From Sphingobacterium alkalisoli (GTDB taxonomy: Bacteria; Bacteroidota; Bacteroidia; Sphingobacteriales; Sphingobacteriaceae), in assembly GCF_005049105.1 (NCBI RefSeq), contig NZ_SUKA01000003.1, forward strand, positions 620,001-684,000: 64,000 nt of DNA. The letters run 5' to 3'. The notes beneath the pieces were generated by a model. That model was not told the DNA's origin. It did no database searches and saw nothing but the letters and a program-made list of their open reading frames with translations. Position numbers and translations under genes: made by a program. This document shows positions 29,080 to 38,608 of the stretch, one piece after another; position 1 is the first letter of the stretch; the number at the start of each line of letters is the position of its first letter.

Positions 29080-30765
29080 CTACCAATAAATAGTATATAG
29101 CGCTATTGTAATAAAAGTCACGATCAGTGCTCCAGCAATGAAGCCGGGATGCATTTTAAACATTTTAACATCGATCTCAAGTCCTTTTGGAACCACTCCT
29201 CTCGCGTTTTCAATTTTACTGATTATGATCATTCCAATAATACAGATAATAAACACAAAACCCATACGGTCCAAGAACGGGATTTCGTAAAGGCCACTAG
29301 CCGGACTAAGAACCGAAAAATTCATTGAACTTAAAAACGAAAGATCCACATATCCCGGTAAAAATTTAAAGAATATTGAAAACAAGAATCCACCAATAGT
29401 TGCAAATAATGCAGCATTAGATGTTGTTTTCTTCCAAAAGAATCCTAGTATAAACATCGCGAAAATACCCGGCGAAACAAAACCTGTATACTCCTGAATA
29501 TATTGAAATCCACCTTTTTTATCAATTCCCAAATGCGGCGCAATAATTACCGCTAGAATCATAGATACAATAATGGTGATTTTCCCTACATTCACTAATT
29601 GTCGCTCTGAAGCATCTTTGTTGAATACTTTTTTGTAAACATCTAAAGAGAATATTGTTGCAATACTATTCGCTTTACCAGCTAGAGAAGCCACTACAGC
29701 TGCTGTAAGCGCAGCGAAAGATAAGCCTTTTAAGCCTGTTGGCAACAGATTTAATAAAACGGGATATGCGCGATCTGGATTGGTTTCTCCTGCCTGAAGC
29801 ATTTCTTGTTGAAATAGGCCGTCTTTCCACAATACATAGGCTGCAATGCCCGGGATTACGACAATGATAGGCATCAATAGCTTTAAAAATGCAGCAAAGA
29901 GGATCCCGTTACGGGCAGTTTTAAGATCAGCTCCCAAGGCACGTTGAGTAATATACTGATTACATCCCCAATAGTTAAGATTAACAATCCACATACCACC
30001 TACCAACACAGTTAAACCCGGCAAATCGAGATAATTCTCATTCTCGGGTTTTAGTATCATATGAAAATGCTCAGATGCTTTGTCCGTCATGATTTGGTAT
30101 CCTTGTAGAATTCCACCTCCGCCGCCGAAATGGTCGGATACCAAACTCAATGCTAAATAGGTTGTAGCCAAGCCTCCTAAAATCAAAAAGAAAACTTGAA
30201 TTACATCAGTATAACCAATTACTTTCATCCCACCCAACGTGATAATGATAGCAAAAACGGCAATAGCATACATACAGAATGTTAAGCTGATTCCAGAAAT
30301 ACTGCTCACCGCAAGGGCTCCCAAATACAGAATAGAGGTCAGATTCACTACAACGTACAACATTAACCAAAAAACAGCCATAATCATGGCAACTGTGCCA
30401 TTATATCGCTGATTAAGAAATTGTGGCATCGTAAAAATCTTATTCTTCAGGTATACTGGAATAAAGAAAATAGCTACTACAATTAACGTAATTGCAGCCA
30501 TCCATTCGTAAGTGGCTATGGCTAAGCCCATCTTAAATCCGGAACCACTCATACCGATAAATTGTTCGGCAGAAATGTTAGAGGCAATGAGAGACGCTCC
30601 GATTGCCCACCACGTTAATGACCCCTCGGCCAAAAAGTAATCTTTTGATTCTGTTCCTTCAGTCTTCACGTTTTTCTTATAGTAAACCCAAAGCCCATAG
30701 GAAGCAACGATCACAAAATAAATGAGGAACACAATGTAATCTTGTGTACTTAAATAATTATTCAT
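29080..30765 (-). CDS. Sodium/solute symporter (SSS family), probable xylose transporter
   Basis: The protein is 561 aa with about 14 hydrophobic helices. The N-terminal DYIVFLIYFVIVASYGLW, the SNISAEQFIGMSGSGF loop and the NYWGCNQYITQRALGA signature place it among sodium/glucose-type SSS carriers (SglT branch). It is the last gene of the xylB-xylA unit, which makes D-xylose the most likely substrate, though the family also carries glucose, galactose, inositol and others. It should sit in the inner membrane and use the Na+ gradient. Confidence 0.85.
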   Translation of the reverse strand: MNNYLSTQDYIVFLIYFVIVASYGLWVYYKKNVKTEGTESKDYFLAEGSLTWWAIGASLIASNISAEQFIGMSGSGFKMGLAIATYEWMAAITLIVVAIFFIPVYLKNKIFTMPQFLNQRYNGTVAMIMAVFWLMLYVVVNLTSILYLGALAVSSISGISLTFCMYAIAVFAIIITLGGMKVIGYTDVIQVFFLILGGLATTYLALSLVSDHFGGGGGILQGYQIMTDKASEHFHMILKPENENYLDLPGLTVLVGGMWIVNLNYWGCNQYITQRALGADLKTARNGILFAAFLKLLMPIIVVIPGIAAYVLWKDGLFQQEMLQAGETNPDRAYPVLLNLLPTGLKGLSFAALTAAVVASLAGKANSIATIFSLDVYKKVFNKDASERQLVNVGKITIIVSMILAVIIAPHLGIDKKGGFQYIQEYTGFVSPGIFAMFILGFFWKKTTSNAALFATIGGFLFSIFFKFLPGYVDLSFLSSMNFSVLSPASGLYEIPFLDRMGFVFIICIIGMIIISKIENARGVVPKGLEIDVKMFKMHPGFIAGALIVTFITIALYTIYW

Positions 30766-30815
30766 CGGTTTATTCGATATTAGTTTAGGGTCTAAATGTA
30801 AGAAAATGTTCGGAC

Positions 30816-32144
30816 TTATATAAACCTATTAATTAAATTTTCTAAATATTCTTGGCGTCCGCTAATTGACTTAGGTTCACCATTTGCTACTGCATAGTCG
30901 CGCAAGTCCTCCAATGACAACAGACCTTTCTCAAAATCAGCACCTTGATCACTATCAAATGAGGCGTATCTTTCCTTACGGATTTCTAAATATTCCGATT
31001 TTTCTAAAATACGGTCAGCAGTTAATAACGCTCTCGCAAAGATATCCATCCCTCCTACGTGTGCATAAAATAAATCTTTCGGATCAGTAGAGTTTCTTCG
31101 TATTTTAGCATCAAAATTCACTCCTCCGCCCTGAAGTCCTCCCGATTCCAAGATAATCAACAAGCTCTCAGTCAATTCATTAATGTCATTTGGAAATTGA
31201 TCTGTATCCCATCCGTTTTGGTAATCGCCGCGATTCGCATCGATAGAGCCTAATAATCCCGCATCGGCAGCCACTTGCAATTCATGCTGGAAAGTATGCC
31301 CTGCTAATGTTGCATGATTTACTTCCAAATTCAATTTAAAATCATCTAACAGATCATATTGACGTAAAAAACCAATAACTGTAGCAGCATCGTAATCATA
31401 TTGATGTTTTGAAGGCTCACAGGGCTTAGGTTCAATAAAGAAGGTTCCTTTGAAACCATTTTTACGAGCGTAATCTTTTGATAAATGTAAAAACTTCGCC
31501 AGATGTTCTTGCTCTCGTTTCATGTTCGTGTTCAACAATGACATATAACCTTCACGCCCACCCCAGAACACGTAGTTTTCACCACCTAATGCTATCGTTG
31601 CGTCTAGTGCTGCTTTTACTTGTGCGGCGCCATGCGCAACTACATGAAAATCGGGATTGGTAGAAGCGCCATTCATATATCTACTGTGGCTAAACAAATT
31701 TGCAGTACCCCACAATAATTTAACCCCACTTTCTGATTGCTTAATCTTCGCATAATCGGTAATTGCCGCTAACCGTCGTTCATTTTCGACGATGTCATCC
31801 GTGTAATCTACCAAATCCACATCGTGAAAACAGTAATAAGGAATCTGCAATTTTGTAATGAATTCAAATGCAGCATCCATTTTATCCTTAGCTCTTTCTA
31901 CAGCATCTGCTTTTTTATCCCATGAGAAAATGTGTGTTGGGCCACCAAAAGGATCGCTGCCATTTGCATTGAAAGAATGCCAATACGCACATGCAAATTT
32001 AAAATGTTCGGCCATACTCTTACCCCGAACCATCTGATCGGGATTATACCAACGAAAAGCTAGTGGATTATCACTTTCATTTCCTTCAAACTGGATCTGC
32101 TGAATGCCTTCGAAATACTCTTTTTCTCCTTTTAAAATGTTCAT
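30816..32144 (-). CDS. xylA: Xylose isomerase
   Basis: XylA converts D-xylose to D-xylulose using two divalent metal ions in a TIM barrel. Recognizable segments are [26 protein letters not shown] (catalytic His), [33 protein letters not shown] (metal Glu and Lys) and [19 protein letters not shown]. At 442 aa it belongs to the longer class II type common in Bacteroidota. The xylB gene lies 22 bases upstream. Confidence 0.97.
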   Translation of the reverse strand: MNILKGEKEYFEGIQQIQFEGNESDNPLAFRWYNPDQMVRGKSMAEHFKFACAYWHSFNANGSDPFGGPTHIFSWDKKADAVERAKDKMDAAFEFITKLQIPYYCFHDVDLVDYTDDIVENERRLAAITDYAKIKQSESGVKLLWGTANLFSHSRYMNGASTNPDFHVVAHGAAQVKAALDATIALGGENYVFWGGREGYMSLLNTNMKREQEHLAKFLHLSKDYARKNGFKGTFFIEPKPCEPSKHQYDYDAATVIGFLRQYDLLDDFKLNLEVNHATLAGHTFQHELQVAADAGLLGSIDANRGDYQNGWDTDQFPNDINELTESLLIILESGGLQGGGVNFDAKIRRNSTDPKDLFYAHVGGMDIFARALLTADRILEKSEYLEIRKERYASFDSDQGADFEKGLLSLEDLRDYAVANGEPKSISGRQEYLENLINRFI

Positions 32145-32166
32145 ATTCTTTTTGATAAATTATTAT

Positions 32167-33645
32167 TTAGTTTAGCTGTTTTATTAATAATGATTTCCAG
32201 TCTTGATATAGTTCTTCGTACAAATCAACTTGTTGGGGCTCGATTTCACGGATCATCTGCATTTTAGAAAAAGCCTCCCCGGAAGAATGATAAATATCGG
32301 CACCTATACCCGCCCCCAGCGCAGCACCCACACTGCCATCATTGTTGTATAATTCTACCGGTGTGTGCGTAGCACCTACAAAAGAAGATATAAAAATTGG
32401 GCTTAAAAACAAATTGGCATTACCCGCTCTAATAACCGACGGGTTTAGCCCATTTTCACGCATAATATCCAACCCATAACGGAATGAAAAAGCAATCCCC
32501 TCTTGCGTAGCACGGAGTACCTCGGCTATACCGTGGCGATTGAAATCAATTTGGTGAATATGTGCATTGACCAGTCTATTATTAAGCATGCGCTCCGCTC
32601 CATTCCCAAATGGAAGTATCCGAAGCCCACCACTTCCAAGAGGTGCAGTTGAGGCTATGCTGTTAAGCTCATCATATCCAAAATTTCCACCAACCATTTT
32701 TTTCACCCAACTGTTTTGTATTCCCGTTCCGTTTATACAAAGTAAAACACCGGTACTAACATTCTCGCTGCTGTGATTTACATGAGCAAATGTATTAATA
32801 CGCGATTGCTTATCGAATACAAGTTCATTACTTACTCCATATATAACTCCTGAGGTCCCGGCTGTAGCAGCAACCTCTCCTGACTTCAACACATTAAGAG
32901 ACAACGCATTATTCGGCTGATCACCAGCTTTATAGGTAACGACAACGTCTGAAGCCAATCCCAATTGGGCTGCTATGCTAGCATGCAATCTACCATGATT
33001 ACTAAATACAGGGTTTATCGCAGGAATAAAGGACCCAGAAAAACTAAAATAAGACATCACATTATCAGACAGTGCATTCGTAGAAAAATCCCAAAAAACT
33101 CCCTCTGAAAGTGCACTGCTAGTGGTATTGAGCTCACCGGTTAGTTTCATGGTTAGAAAATCACCTGGTAATAAGATTTTGTCTATCTTTTCATAAATAT
33201 CTGGCTCATTTGATTTCACCCAAGCTAATTTGGAGGCCGTAAAGTTACCCGGAGAATTTAACAAGGTAGTCAAGCATTCTTTATGTCCTAAATCGTCAAA
33301 CGCCTTATCACCTATCGCTACTGCCCTACTATCACACCAGATAATAGCGTTACGCAATACCTGTTGTGACCTATCCACAAGGACAAGACCGTGCATCTGA
33401 TAAGCTATTCCAATCGCCTTTATCTCCTTGGGATTATACAAATTAGATGCATGAGCCTTCTGAATACAACGAACGGTATTCGCCCACCAGACCTCCGGAT
33501 CTTGCTCTGCCCAACCCGCTTCTGGAGATAATATTTCTGCTTCCGTTTCTGGGTAATTAACAGACACTATTAATTTTTGTCGATAAGCATCAACAATTGA
33601 TACTTTTATGGACGATGTTCCTAAGTCTATACCTAATAATAACAT
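32167..33645 (-). CDS. xylB: Xylulokinase
   Basis: XylB phosphorylates D-xylulose to D-xylulose 5-phosphate, which enters the pentose phosphate pathway. It is an FGGY-family kinase: the phosphate loop LLGIDLGTSSIKVS lies at the N-terminus, GWAEQDPEVWW and YQMHGLVLVD follow, and AATAGTSGVIYG plus GGLRILPFGNGAERML mark the second domain. The start is set at ATG 33645; an in-frame ATG at 33678 would translate through the repressor operator and add 11 unrelated residues. It is the first gene of the operon. Confidence 0.94.
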   Translation of the reverse strand: MLLLGIDLGTSSIKVSIVDAYRQKLIVSVNYPETEAEILSPEAGWAEQDPEVWWANTVRCIQKAHASNLYNPKEIKAIGIAYQMHGLVLVDRSQQVLRNAIIWCDSRAVAIGDKAFDDLGHKECLTTLLNSPGNFTASKLAWVKSNEPDIYEKIDKILLPGDFLTMKLTGELNTTSSALSEGVFWDFSTNALSDNVMSYFSFSGSFIPAINPVFSNHGRLHASIAAQLGLASDVVVTYKAGDQPNNALSLNVLKSGEVAATAGTSGVIYGVSNELVFDKQSRINTFAHVNHSSENVSTGVLLCINGTGIQNSWVKKMVGGNFGYDELNSIASTAPLGSGGLRILPFGNGAERMLNNRLVNAHIHQIDFNRHGIAEVLRATQEGIAFSFRYGLDIMRENGLNPSVIRAGNANLFLSPIFISSFVGATHTPVELYNNDGSVGAALGAGIGADIYHSSGEAFSKMQMIREIEPQQVDLYEELYQDWKSLLIKQLN

Positions 33646-33662
33646 AATAAAAAAGAGTGACG

Positions 33663-33678
33663 ATGCAACCGATTGCAT
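33663..33678. promoter_or_regulatory. LacI-family operator in front of xylB
   Basis: ATGCAACCGATTGCAT is a near-perfect 16-bp palindrome with the central CG typical of LacI/PurR-family operators; only the bases flanking the CG differ between arms. It lies 18 bases upstream of the xylB start and abuts the -7 box, where a bound repressor would block initiation. The divergent LacI gene starts 53 bases away, so it probably also controls itself. Confidence 0.75.
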
Positions 33679-33709
33679 AAAAGTATTTAATTTTAATTAT
33701 ATTTACAAA
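33678..33709 (-). promoter_or_regulatory. Promoter of the xylBA operon
   Basis: On the minus strand TTTG (33706-33709), a 20-base AT-rich spacer and TACTTTTA (33678-33685) closely match the Bacteroidota promoter pattern. Initiation would fall inside the operator palindrome, consistent with repression in the absence of sugar. Confidence 0.65.
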
Positions 33710-33731
33710 TTAATTTTAAAAAATAAGATAA

Positions 33732-34757
33732 TTGAAAAAGAGAACTACAATATATGACATTGCCAAAGAGCTGAATATCACAGTATCTACCGTTTCTAGG
33801 GCATTAAATAATATTTCTTCAATTAGTGAGGAAACTCGAAATGCTGTTTGGGAGATGGCGAAGAAATTAAATTACCGCCCAAATAAAATTGCTACATCTC
33901 TAAGTTCAGGCAAGACAAATATTATTGGTATAGTTATTCCCAGTGCAAAAATTCATTTTTTTTCCTCCGTAATATACAGCTTGGAACAAGCATTGAAAAA
34001 AGCAGGCTACAGTATTCTGCTATACCAATCTAATGAAACGCTGGAATCTGAAATAAATGGAATTCAAACGTTATTGGAAGCGCAGGTAGATGGTATTATT
34101 ATATCACTTTCGCTAGAGACCGATAACATAGACCACATTCGAAAAGTGGAAGCAGAAGGAAAACCATTGATTGTATTTGATCGCATTCATAATGAGCTCA
34201 ATGTTCCATCGGTCGCTATTAACGATACATTAGCAGGATATATAGCGACTAAACATCTTATCGATTCAGGATATAAAAAAATAGCTTATGTATCAACTAA
34301 GCACAAAATTAAAATTTTTGTAGATCGTTACAAAGGCTATATAAATGCATTACATGAAGCAAATATAGCTTTAGATGAGAATCTAATTATTTTAGACGAG
34401 TTATCCATTCAAGGCGGAATTAAAGCCACAGAAAAACTATTCAAATTAAAGGAAAAACCAGATGCTATAATTGGTGGCGACGATTTTACTGCGTTAGGCA
34501 TCGTAAAAGGATTATCGACAATAGGAATTGTTCCTCCCAAGGTGGGGGTAATAGGGTTTGCCAATCAAACTTTTTCCGAATATATAACCCCCAGTCTGTC
34601 TACTATCGATCAACAGGCAGTAAAAATGGGACAGGAATGTGCTTCTTTATTTTTAAGATTGATCAACAAAAAATCGAGTATTGATAGTCCTGAAAAAATA
34701 GTTCTAGAGCCCATCTTGATCGCAAGGGATTCTACGAAACAACCCGCATCTAAATAG
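33732..34757 (+). CDS. LacI-family transcriptional repressor of xylose genes
   Basis: The protein is 341 aa. The N-terminal HTH (TIYDIAKELNITVSTVSRAL) is followed by the hinge (RPNKIATSLSSGKT) and a periplasmic-binding-protein-like sensor domain (from IIGIVIPSAK). The start must be TTG at 33732, because an in-frame TAA directly precedes it and the first in-frame ATG lies beyond the HTH. Family members release DNA on binding a sugar or sugar phosphate. Divergent orientation and the operator between the genes make the xylBA operon its probable target. The effector (xylose or a derivative) is inferred. A weak start codon would keep its level low. Confidence 0.9.
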   Translation: MKKRTTIYDIAKELNITVSTVSRALNNISSISEETRNAVWEMAKKLNYRPNKIATSLSSGKTNIIGIVIPSAKIHFFSSVIYSLEQALKKAGYSILLYQSNETLESEINGIQTLLEAQVDGIIISLSLETDNIDHIRKVEAEGKPLIVFDRIHNELNVPSVAINDTLAGYIATKHLIDSGYKKIAYVSTKHKIKIFVDRYKGYINALHEANIALDENLIILDELSIQGGIKATEKLFKLKEKPDAIIGGDDFTALGIVKGLSTIGIVPPKVGVIGFANQTFSEYITPSLSTIDQQAVKMGQECASLFLRLINKKSSIDSPEKIVLEPILIARDSTKQPASK

Positions 34758-34773
34758 TAGAGATGCGGGTTGT
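34739..34773. terminator. Terminator at the lacI 3' end, shared with the convergent gene
   Basis: A 13-bp stem, ACAACCCGCATCT at 34739-34751 pairing with 34761-34773, holds the lacI stop codon in its 9-base loop. It lies 6 bases past the stop of the convergent Gluconate_2-dh3 gene and can end transcription from both sides. Confidence 0.82.
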
Positions 34774-34779
34774 TTATTT

Positions 34780-35439
34780 CTATGCAAAAGCTCTATCACC
34801 TTTTTTGTAGGGGTAGGCACCATCAAACTTACCTGGAATTTTTACGTAACGTAAAGCCTGCGTCATTCCGACTTCGGAAGTAAAAAAACCAGTAAGCGTT
34901 AGCTGCTTAAGCATTGTAAAAAAGTGATTAGGAAGCTCCTCTAGATCATTAACTTTGTCAGCACTTTGGTTTTGCCGGTTCGTCGCATTCTCATTTTGAT
35001 TAGCCCTATCCTGCTCCCTTGCTTTCTCTTTCTCTTTTTTGTCAGTTTGAAAGTCTTTTGCCTCCTTATCCAACGTATTTACAAATTGTAAACGTTCTTC
35101 AGAGGTTAATTCTCTGAAATTTTTATTAAATCCTTTCTGGGAAATTTCATCAACTTTAGACAGTCCTTCTAAGAACGCTTTTTGATCTACGGCGGTATAG
35201 CAGTCTCTTATCATCACGGGAATAAATGCGCCAACATTTGCGTCTTTAGCTCCTGGAGTAGAGGTACGAGGCAAAATAGCCTCTGCCAATTCATTTAATA
35301 AATCTACACTGGTTTGTTCGAATAACGCTGCTACGTCTTTAGAAGCTGACCTTGTACACCCCTCTAAAAATAAATTAGCACCGATTACAGATCCACCTAT
35401 AATCATTGCAACTCGTTGTATTGCTTCTCTTCTATTCAT
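34780..35439 (-). CDS. Gluconate 2-dehydrogenase subunit 3-family protein, exported
   Basis: The protein is 219 aa. The leader MNRREAIQRVAMIIGG has a twin-arginine and ends at a possible lipobox (FLEGC), so Tat export and lipid anchoring are both possible. The body (LLNELAEAILPRTSTPGAKD, then IRDCYTAVDQKAFLEGL) matches the Gluconate_2-dh3 family. In known three-part sugar dehydrogenases this small subunit escorts a GMC flavoprotein through the Tat pathway; the GMC gene lies two genes upstream in the same unit. Residues 120-150 are an unusual charged, Gln/Asn-rich insertion. No cytochrome subunit is visible nearby. Confidence 0.85.
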   Translation of the reverse strand: MNRREAIQRVAMIIGGSVIGANLFLEGCTRSASKDVAALFEQTSVDLLNELAEAILPRTSTPGAKDANVGAFIPVMIRDCYTAVDQKAFLEGLSKVDEISQKGFNKNFRELTSEERLQFVNTLDKEAKDFQTDKKEKEKAREQDRANQNENATNRQNQSADKVNDLEELPNHFFTMLKQLTLTGFFTSEVGMTQALRYVKIPGKFDGAYPYKKGDRAFA

Positions 35440-35450
35440 CTTTCTAATTA

Positions 35451-36881
35451 TTAAAAAGTATAATTAACCTCCCATCCTGGACGATACGTTCTTTTAACGA
35501 ACTGGTTTACGTCTTCAAAATTGGTAACGCGCATATTATTATTATCCCATAGTAGTTTTAATCCACGCCCGGGATATTTATTATCAACCTTCAGATCAGA
35601 TCCTCTAATAGCCAAATTTGCCATCAATAACGCTTCCGTTAAAGGACCAGCTATTTCGAAAGGCGACGACATTTCCATATTACCATAACCTGCAAGACAT
35701 CCTTCTACCCACTGTGTCCAATGCCCTGATGCCCCCCCTTCTACACGAGCATACTTCTGTTTTACTTCCTTATGCTTTTTATCCGTTGGTAACAATCGAG
35801 GATTAGCGGCATATGTATCTGCTAAAATCTTGCCTTTCTTACCTATGAATAAAATACCATTTCCTCCGTCGCCGAACATCTCATTTGCGCCTAATTCTTC
35901 GGGTCTAGGTGGTTGAATACCGCCGTCCATCCAATGAACCTTCACATCACCTTTAGTTTTTGCTGTTTTGGGGAAAGTCAATGTTGCATAACTAGACGGC
36001 GGACACGATTCTGGAAAATATCCTCGCTTAAATTCATCAACATATACCGAACCGACACTTGCTTGTACATCTTTTACATATTGTAACCCATAAATGCTAA
36101 AAGGAGCTTCCATATTATGACAACCCATATCACCTAACGCTCCGGTACCGTAAGGCCACCAACCCCTCCAATTAAAAGGAACCAATTTATCAAAATAATC
36201 AGTCTGTGGTGCAGTACCTAACCATTTATCCCAATCCAACGTACTCGGAACTTTCGCTTTTTGAGCGGGCCACGCAATACCTTGAGGCCAAACGGGTCTA
36301 TCTGTCCAACAATAGATTTCTTCCAAATCTCCGATAAGACCGGCGTCAATCCACTCACGCATCTGACGCACACCATCTCCGGAAGCACCTTGATTTCCCA
36401 TTTGTGTCACTACTTTATACTTCTTCGCCGCATCGGTCAATACCCTCGCTTCCCATACATCATGAGCCATAGGCTTTTGCACATACACATGTTTACCCAG
36501 CTGCATGGCCGCTAAAGTTTGTATAGCATGGTTGTGATCTGGAGTGGAAATAGATACTGCATCGATATGTGTATGCTCTTTGTCTAACATTTCCCTAAAA
36601 TCAGTATAGAACTTTGCTTTAGGAAATTTCTCTACCGAATTCTTTGCTCTTGCGGTATCTACATCACATAGATAGGCAATATTTGCTTTTCCGCTTTTAA
36701 AAAAATTATTTACATCAGATTGTCCCATTCCGCCTACGCCGATCGAGGCAATTTGTAACATATCGCTTGGTGCTCTGTACCCCTCTCCTCCAAGTACATG
36801 TCTAGGTACTATAGTAATTCCAGCCGCTGCTATAGCCGCTTTCTTGATAAAATCTCTTCTACTCTCGTTTGTTGTATTCAT
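35451..36881 (-). CDS. Tat-exported Gfo/Idh/MocA-family oxidoreductase
   Basis: The protein is 476 aa with a Tat leader (SRRDFIKKAAIAAAG). The NAD(P)-binding site is IASIGVGGMGQSDV, and the EKP motif usual in this family appears as QKP (HVYVQKPMAHDV), a variant of the branch with insertions rich in Trp (WRGWWPYGTGALGDMGCHN). Exported members are thought to carry a tightly bound nicotinamide cofactor and to oxidize or reduce sugar hydroxyls in the periplasm. It lies 11 bases before the Gluconate_2-dh3 gene and 24 after the GMC gene. The substrate is unknown. Confidence 0.88.
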   Translation of the reverse strand: MNTTNESRRDFIKKAAIAAAGITIVPRHVLGGEGYRAPSDMLQIASIGVGGMGQSDVNNFFKSGKANIAYLCDVDTARAKNSVEKFPKAKFYTDFREMLDKEHTHIDAVSISTPDHNHAIQTLAAMQLGKHVYVQKPMAHDVWEARVLTDAAKKYKVVTQMGNQGASGDGVRQMREWIDAGLIGDLEEIYCWTDRPVWPQGIAWPAQKAKVPSTLDWDKWLGTAPQTDYFDKLVPFNWRGWWPYGTGALGDMGCHNMEAPFSIYGLQYVKDVQASVGSVYVDEFKRGYFPESCPPSSYATLTFPKTAKTKGDVKVHWMDGGIQPPRPEELGANEMFGDGGNGILFIGKKGKILADTYAANPRLLPTDKKHKEVKQKYARVEGGASGHWTQWVEGCLAGYGNMEMSSPFEIAGPLTEALLMANLAIRGSDLKVDNKYPGRGLKLLWDNNNMRVTNFEDVNQFVKRTYRPGWEVNYTF

Positions 36882-36905
36882 GTTTTATAGGTTTAATCGC
36901 TTATT

Positions 36906-38588
36906 TTACAAATTTCCTTTTTTTAATTCTGACACAGCAAAGTCTACCGCTCTAGCCGTCAAAGCCATATACGTCAATGAAGGGTTCACACAAGCACCGG
37001 AAGTCATTGCTGCACCATCTGTAACAAATACATTTTTTGCATCCCAAACTTGATTATGTTTATTCAAAACTGAATTCTTAGGATCTGTCCCCATACGCGC
37101 AGTCCCCATCTCATGGATACCCATACCAAAGGCATAATCATTGTCATACGTATAGATATCTTTCACGCCCACTTTATCCAGCATTTCTTTCATTTCCTCC
37201 GCCATATCTTTACGCATTTTTTTCTCGTTGTCTTTTATCTCCATATCCATTGCCAATACGGGTAGCCCCCATTTGTCTTTCGTATTCTTATCGAGTGAAA
37301 TACGGTTTTCATGATAAGGTAATATCTCGCCAAATGCGGTAAAGCCCACAGACCAATCACCTGGTTCGAGCATGGCGTCTTTCCAGTCTCCGCCTACACT
37401 CATCTCAGCTACCTCGCCAGACCATCGTCCACGACTGGCTGCTCCCTGATAGCCAAAACCACGCACATATTCTCTCTGCTTTGTATCTCCATCAACATTG
37501 ACAAATCGAGGAACATATAATCCAGTCGGTCTTCGACCGAAAATATACTTATCTTCATGTCCTTCTACTCTCCCACCGGCACCAACTCGAAAATGATGAT
37601 CCATTGCATTGTGACCTAACTCGCCACTACTACTTCCTAATCCACCTTCCCATACGTCGGTTGCCGAATTCATTAACACCCAAGTGGAGTTAAATGCAGA
37701 AGCACAGACAAAAACTATTTTAGCAAAAAATTCATAGGTTTGGTTAGTCTCAGCATCAATAATCCTTACTCCTTTAGCTTTCTGGGTATCCTTATCATAA
37801 ATAATTTCGGTAACAATAGAAAACGGTCTTAAGGTAAGGTTGCCCGTAGCTACAGCAGGGGGTAAAGTCGATGACTGTGTACTAAAGTAGGCACCAAAAT
37901 TACAACCTAACCAACACTGATTTTGGTATTGGCAATTGATACGACCTGTATGTGGTTTAGTGATATTAGCAGTTCGCCCCATAATGAAGTGACGTTGGCC
38001 ACCGTACTCTTTTTTCAAACGCGATGCGAGATCTTTCTCCACCACGTTCATATCCATGGCAGGTTGAAAGTCACCATCGGGTAATACAGCTAATCCATCT
38101 CTATTGCCAGAGATACCGGCCCACTTTTCAGCGTAGCTATACCAAGGAGCGATATCGGCATATCGGATAGGCCAATCTGTACCGTGTCCATCTTTTATAT
38201 TAGCTTCGAAATCCAAATCTGAGAAACGGTAGCTTTGACGTCCCCACATTAAAGATCTACCTCCTACGTGATATCCTCTATACCAATCAAAACGTTTTGT
38301 CTCTGTATATGGGCTTTCTTTTTCATTAACCCAAAAATCTAAATTCTTTTCATTTAAAGCGTAATCGCGCTTTAGAACAGGATAGTCCTCCTCCATTTGT
38401 TTCGTGCGACCGCCACGATGGGGATATTCCCATGTATTTTTATTCGCATGATAATCCTTTACATGTTCAACATTCCGGCCACGCTCCAGCATAATGGTTT
38501 TTAACCCTTTCTCCGTAAGCTCCTTCGCTGCCCATCCACCGCTAATACCCGATCCAATAACGATTGCATCATAAACATTGTCTGCCAT
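36906..38588 (-). CDS. GMC-family flavoprotein sugar dehydrogenase
   Basis: The protein is 560 aa without its own signal peptide. The FAD dinucleotide site is AIVIGSGISGGWAAKEL, GGRSLMWGRQSYR lies in the cofactor region, and the active-site end carries HEMGTARMGTDP (near 490) and CVNPSLTYMALTARA. It resembles the large subunits of gluconate 2-dehydrogenase and of FAD-dependent glucoside 3-dehydrogenases, which need a Tat-bearing small partner for export. Such a partner is encoded in the same operon. The expected chemistry is oxidation of a sugar alcohol group to a ketone, passing electrons to the respiratory chain. Which sugar and carbon is not shown by the sequence. Confidence 0.9.
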   Translation of the reverse strand: MADNVYDAIVIGSGISGGWAAKELTEKGLKTIMLERGRNVEHVKDYHANKNTWEYPHRGGRTKQMEEDYPVLKRDYALNEKNLDFWVNEKESPYTETKRFDWYRGYHVGGRSLMWGRQSYRFSDLDFEANIKDGHGTDWPIRYADIAPWYSYAEKWAGISGNRDGLAVLPDGDFQPAMDMNVVEKDLASRLKKEYGGQRHFIMGRTANITKPHTGRINCQYQNQCWLGCNFGAYFSTQSSTLPPAVATGNLTLRPFSIVTEIIYDKDTQKAKGVRIIDAETNQTYEFFAKIVFVCASAFNSTWVLMNSATDVWEGGLGSSSGELGHNAMDHHFRVGAGGRVEGHEDKYIFGRRPTGLYVPRFVNVDGDTKQREYVRGFGYQGAASRGRWSGEVAEMSVGGDWKDAMLEPGDWSVGFTAFGEILPYHENRISLDKNTKDKWGLPVLAMDMEIKDNEKKMRKDMAEEMKEMLDKVGVKDIYTYDNDYAFGMGIHEMGTARMGTDPKNSVLNKHNQVWDAKNVFVTDGAAMTSGACVNPSLTYMALTARAVDFAVSELKKGNL

Positions 38589-38608
38589 ATTTCTTCTACT
38601 AGTTTGGT

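Noticed and set aside
33646..33678. Upstream start for xylB
   Set aside because: Those 11 codons overlap the LacI-type operator and predicted transcription start, so they are unlikely to be translated.
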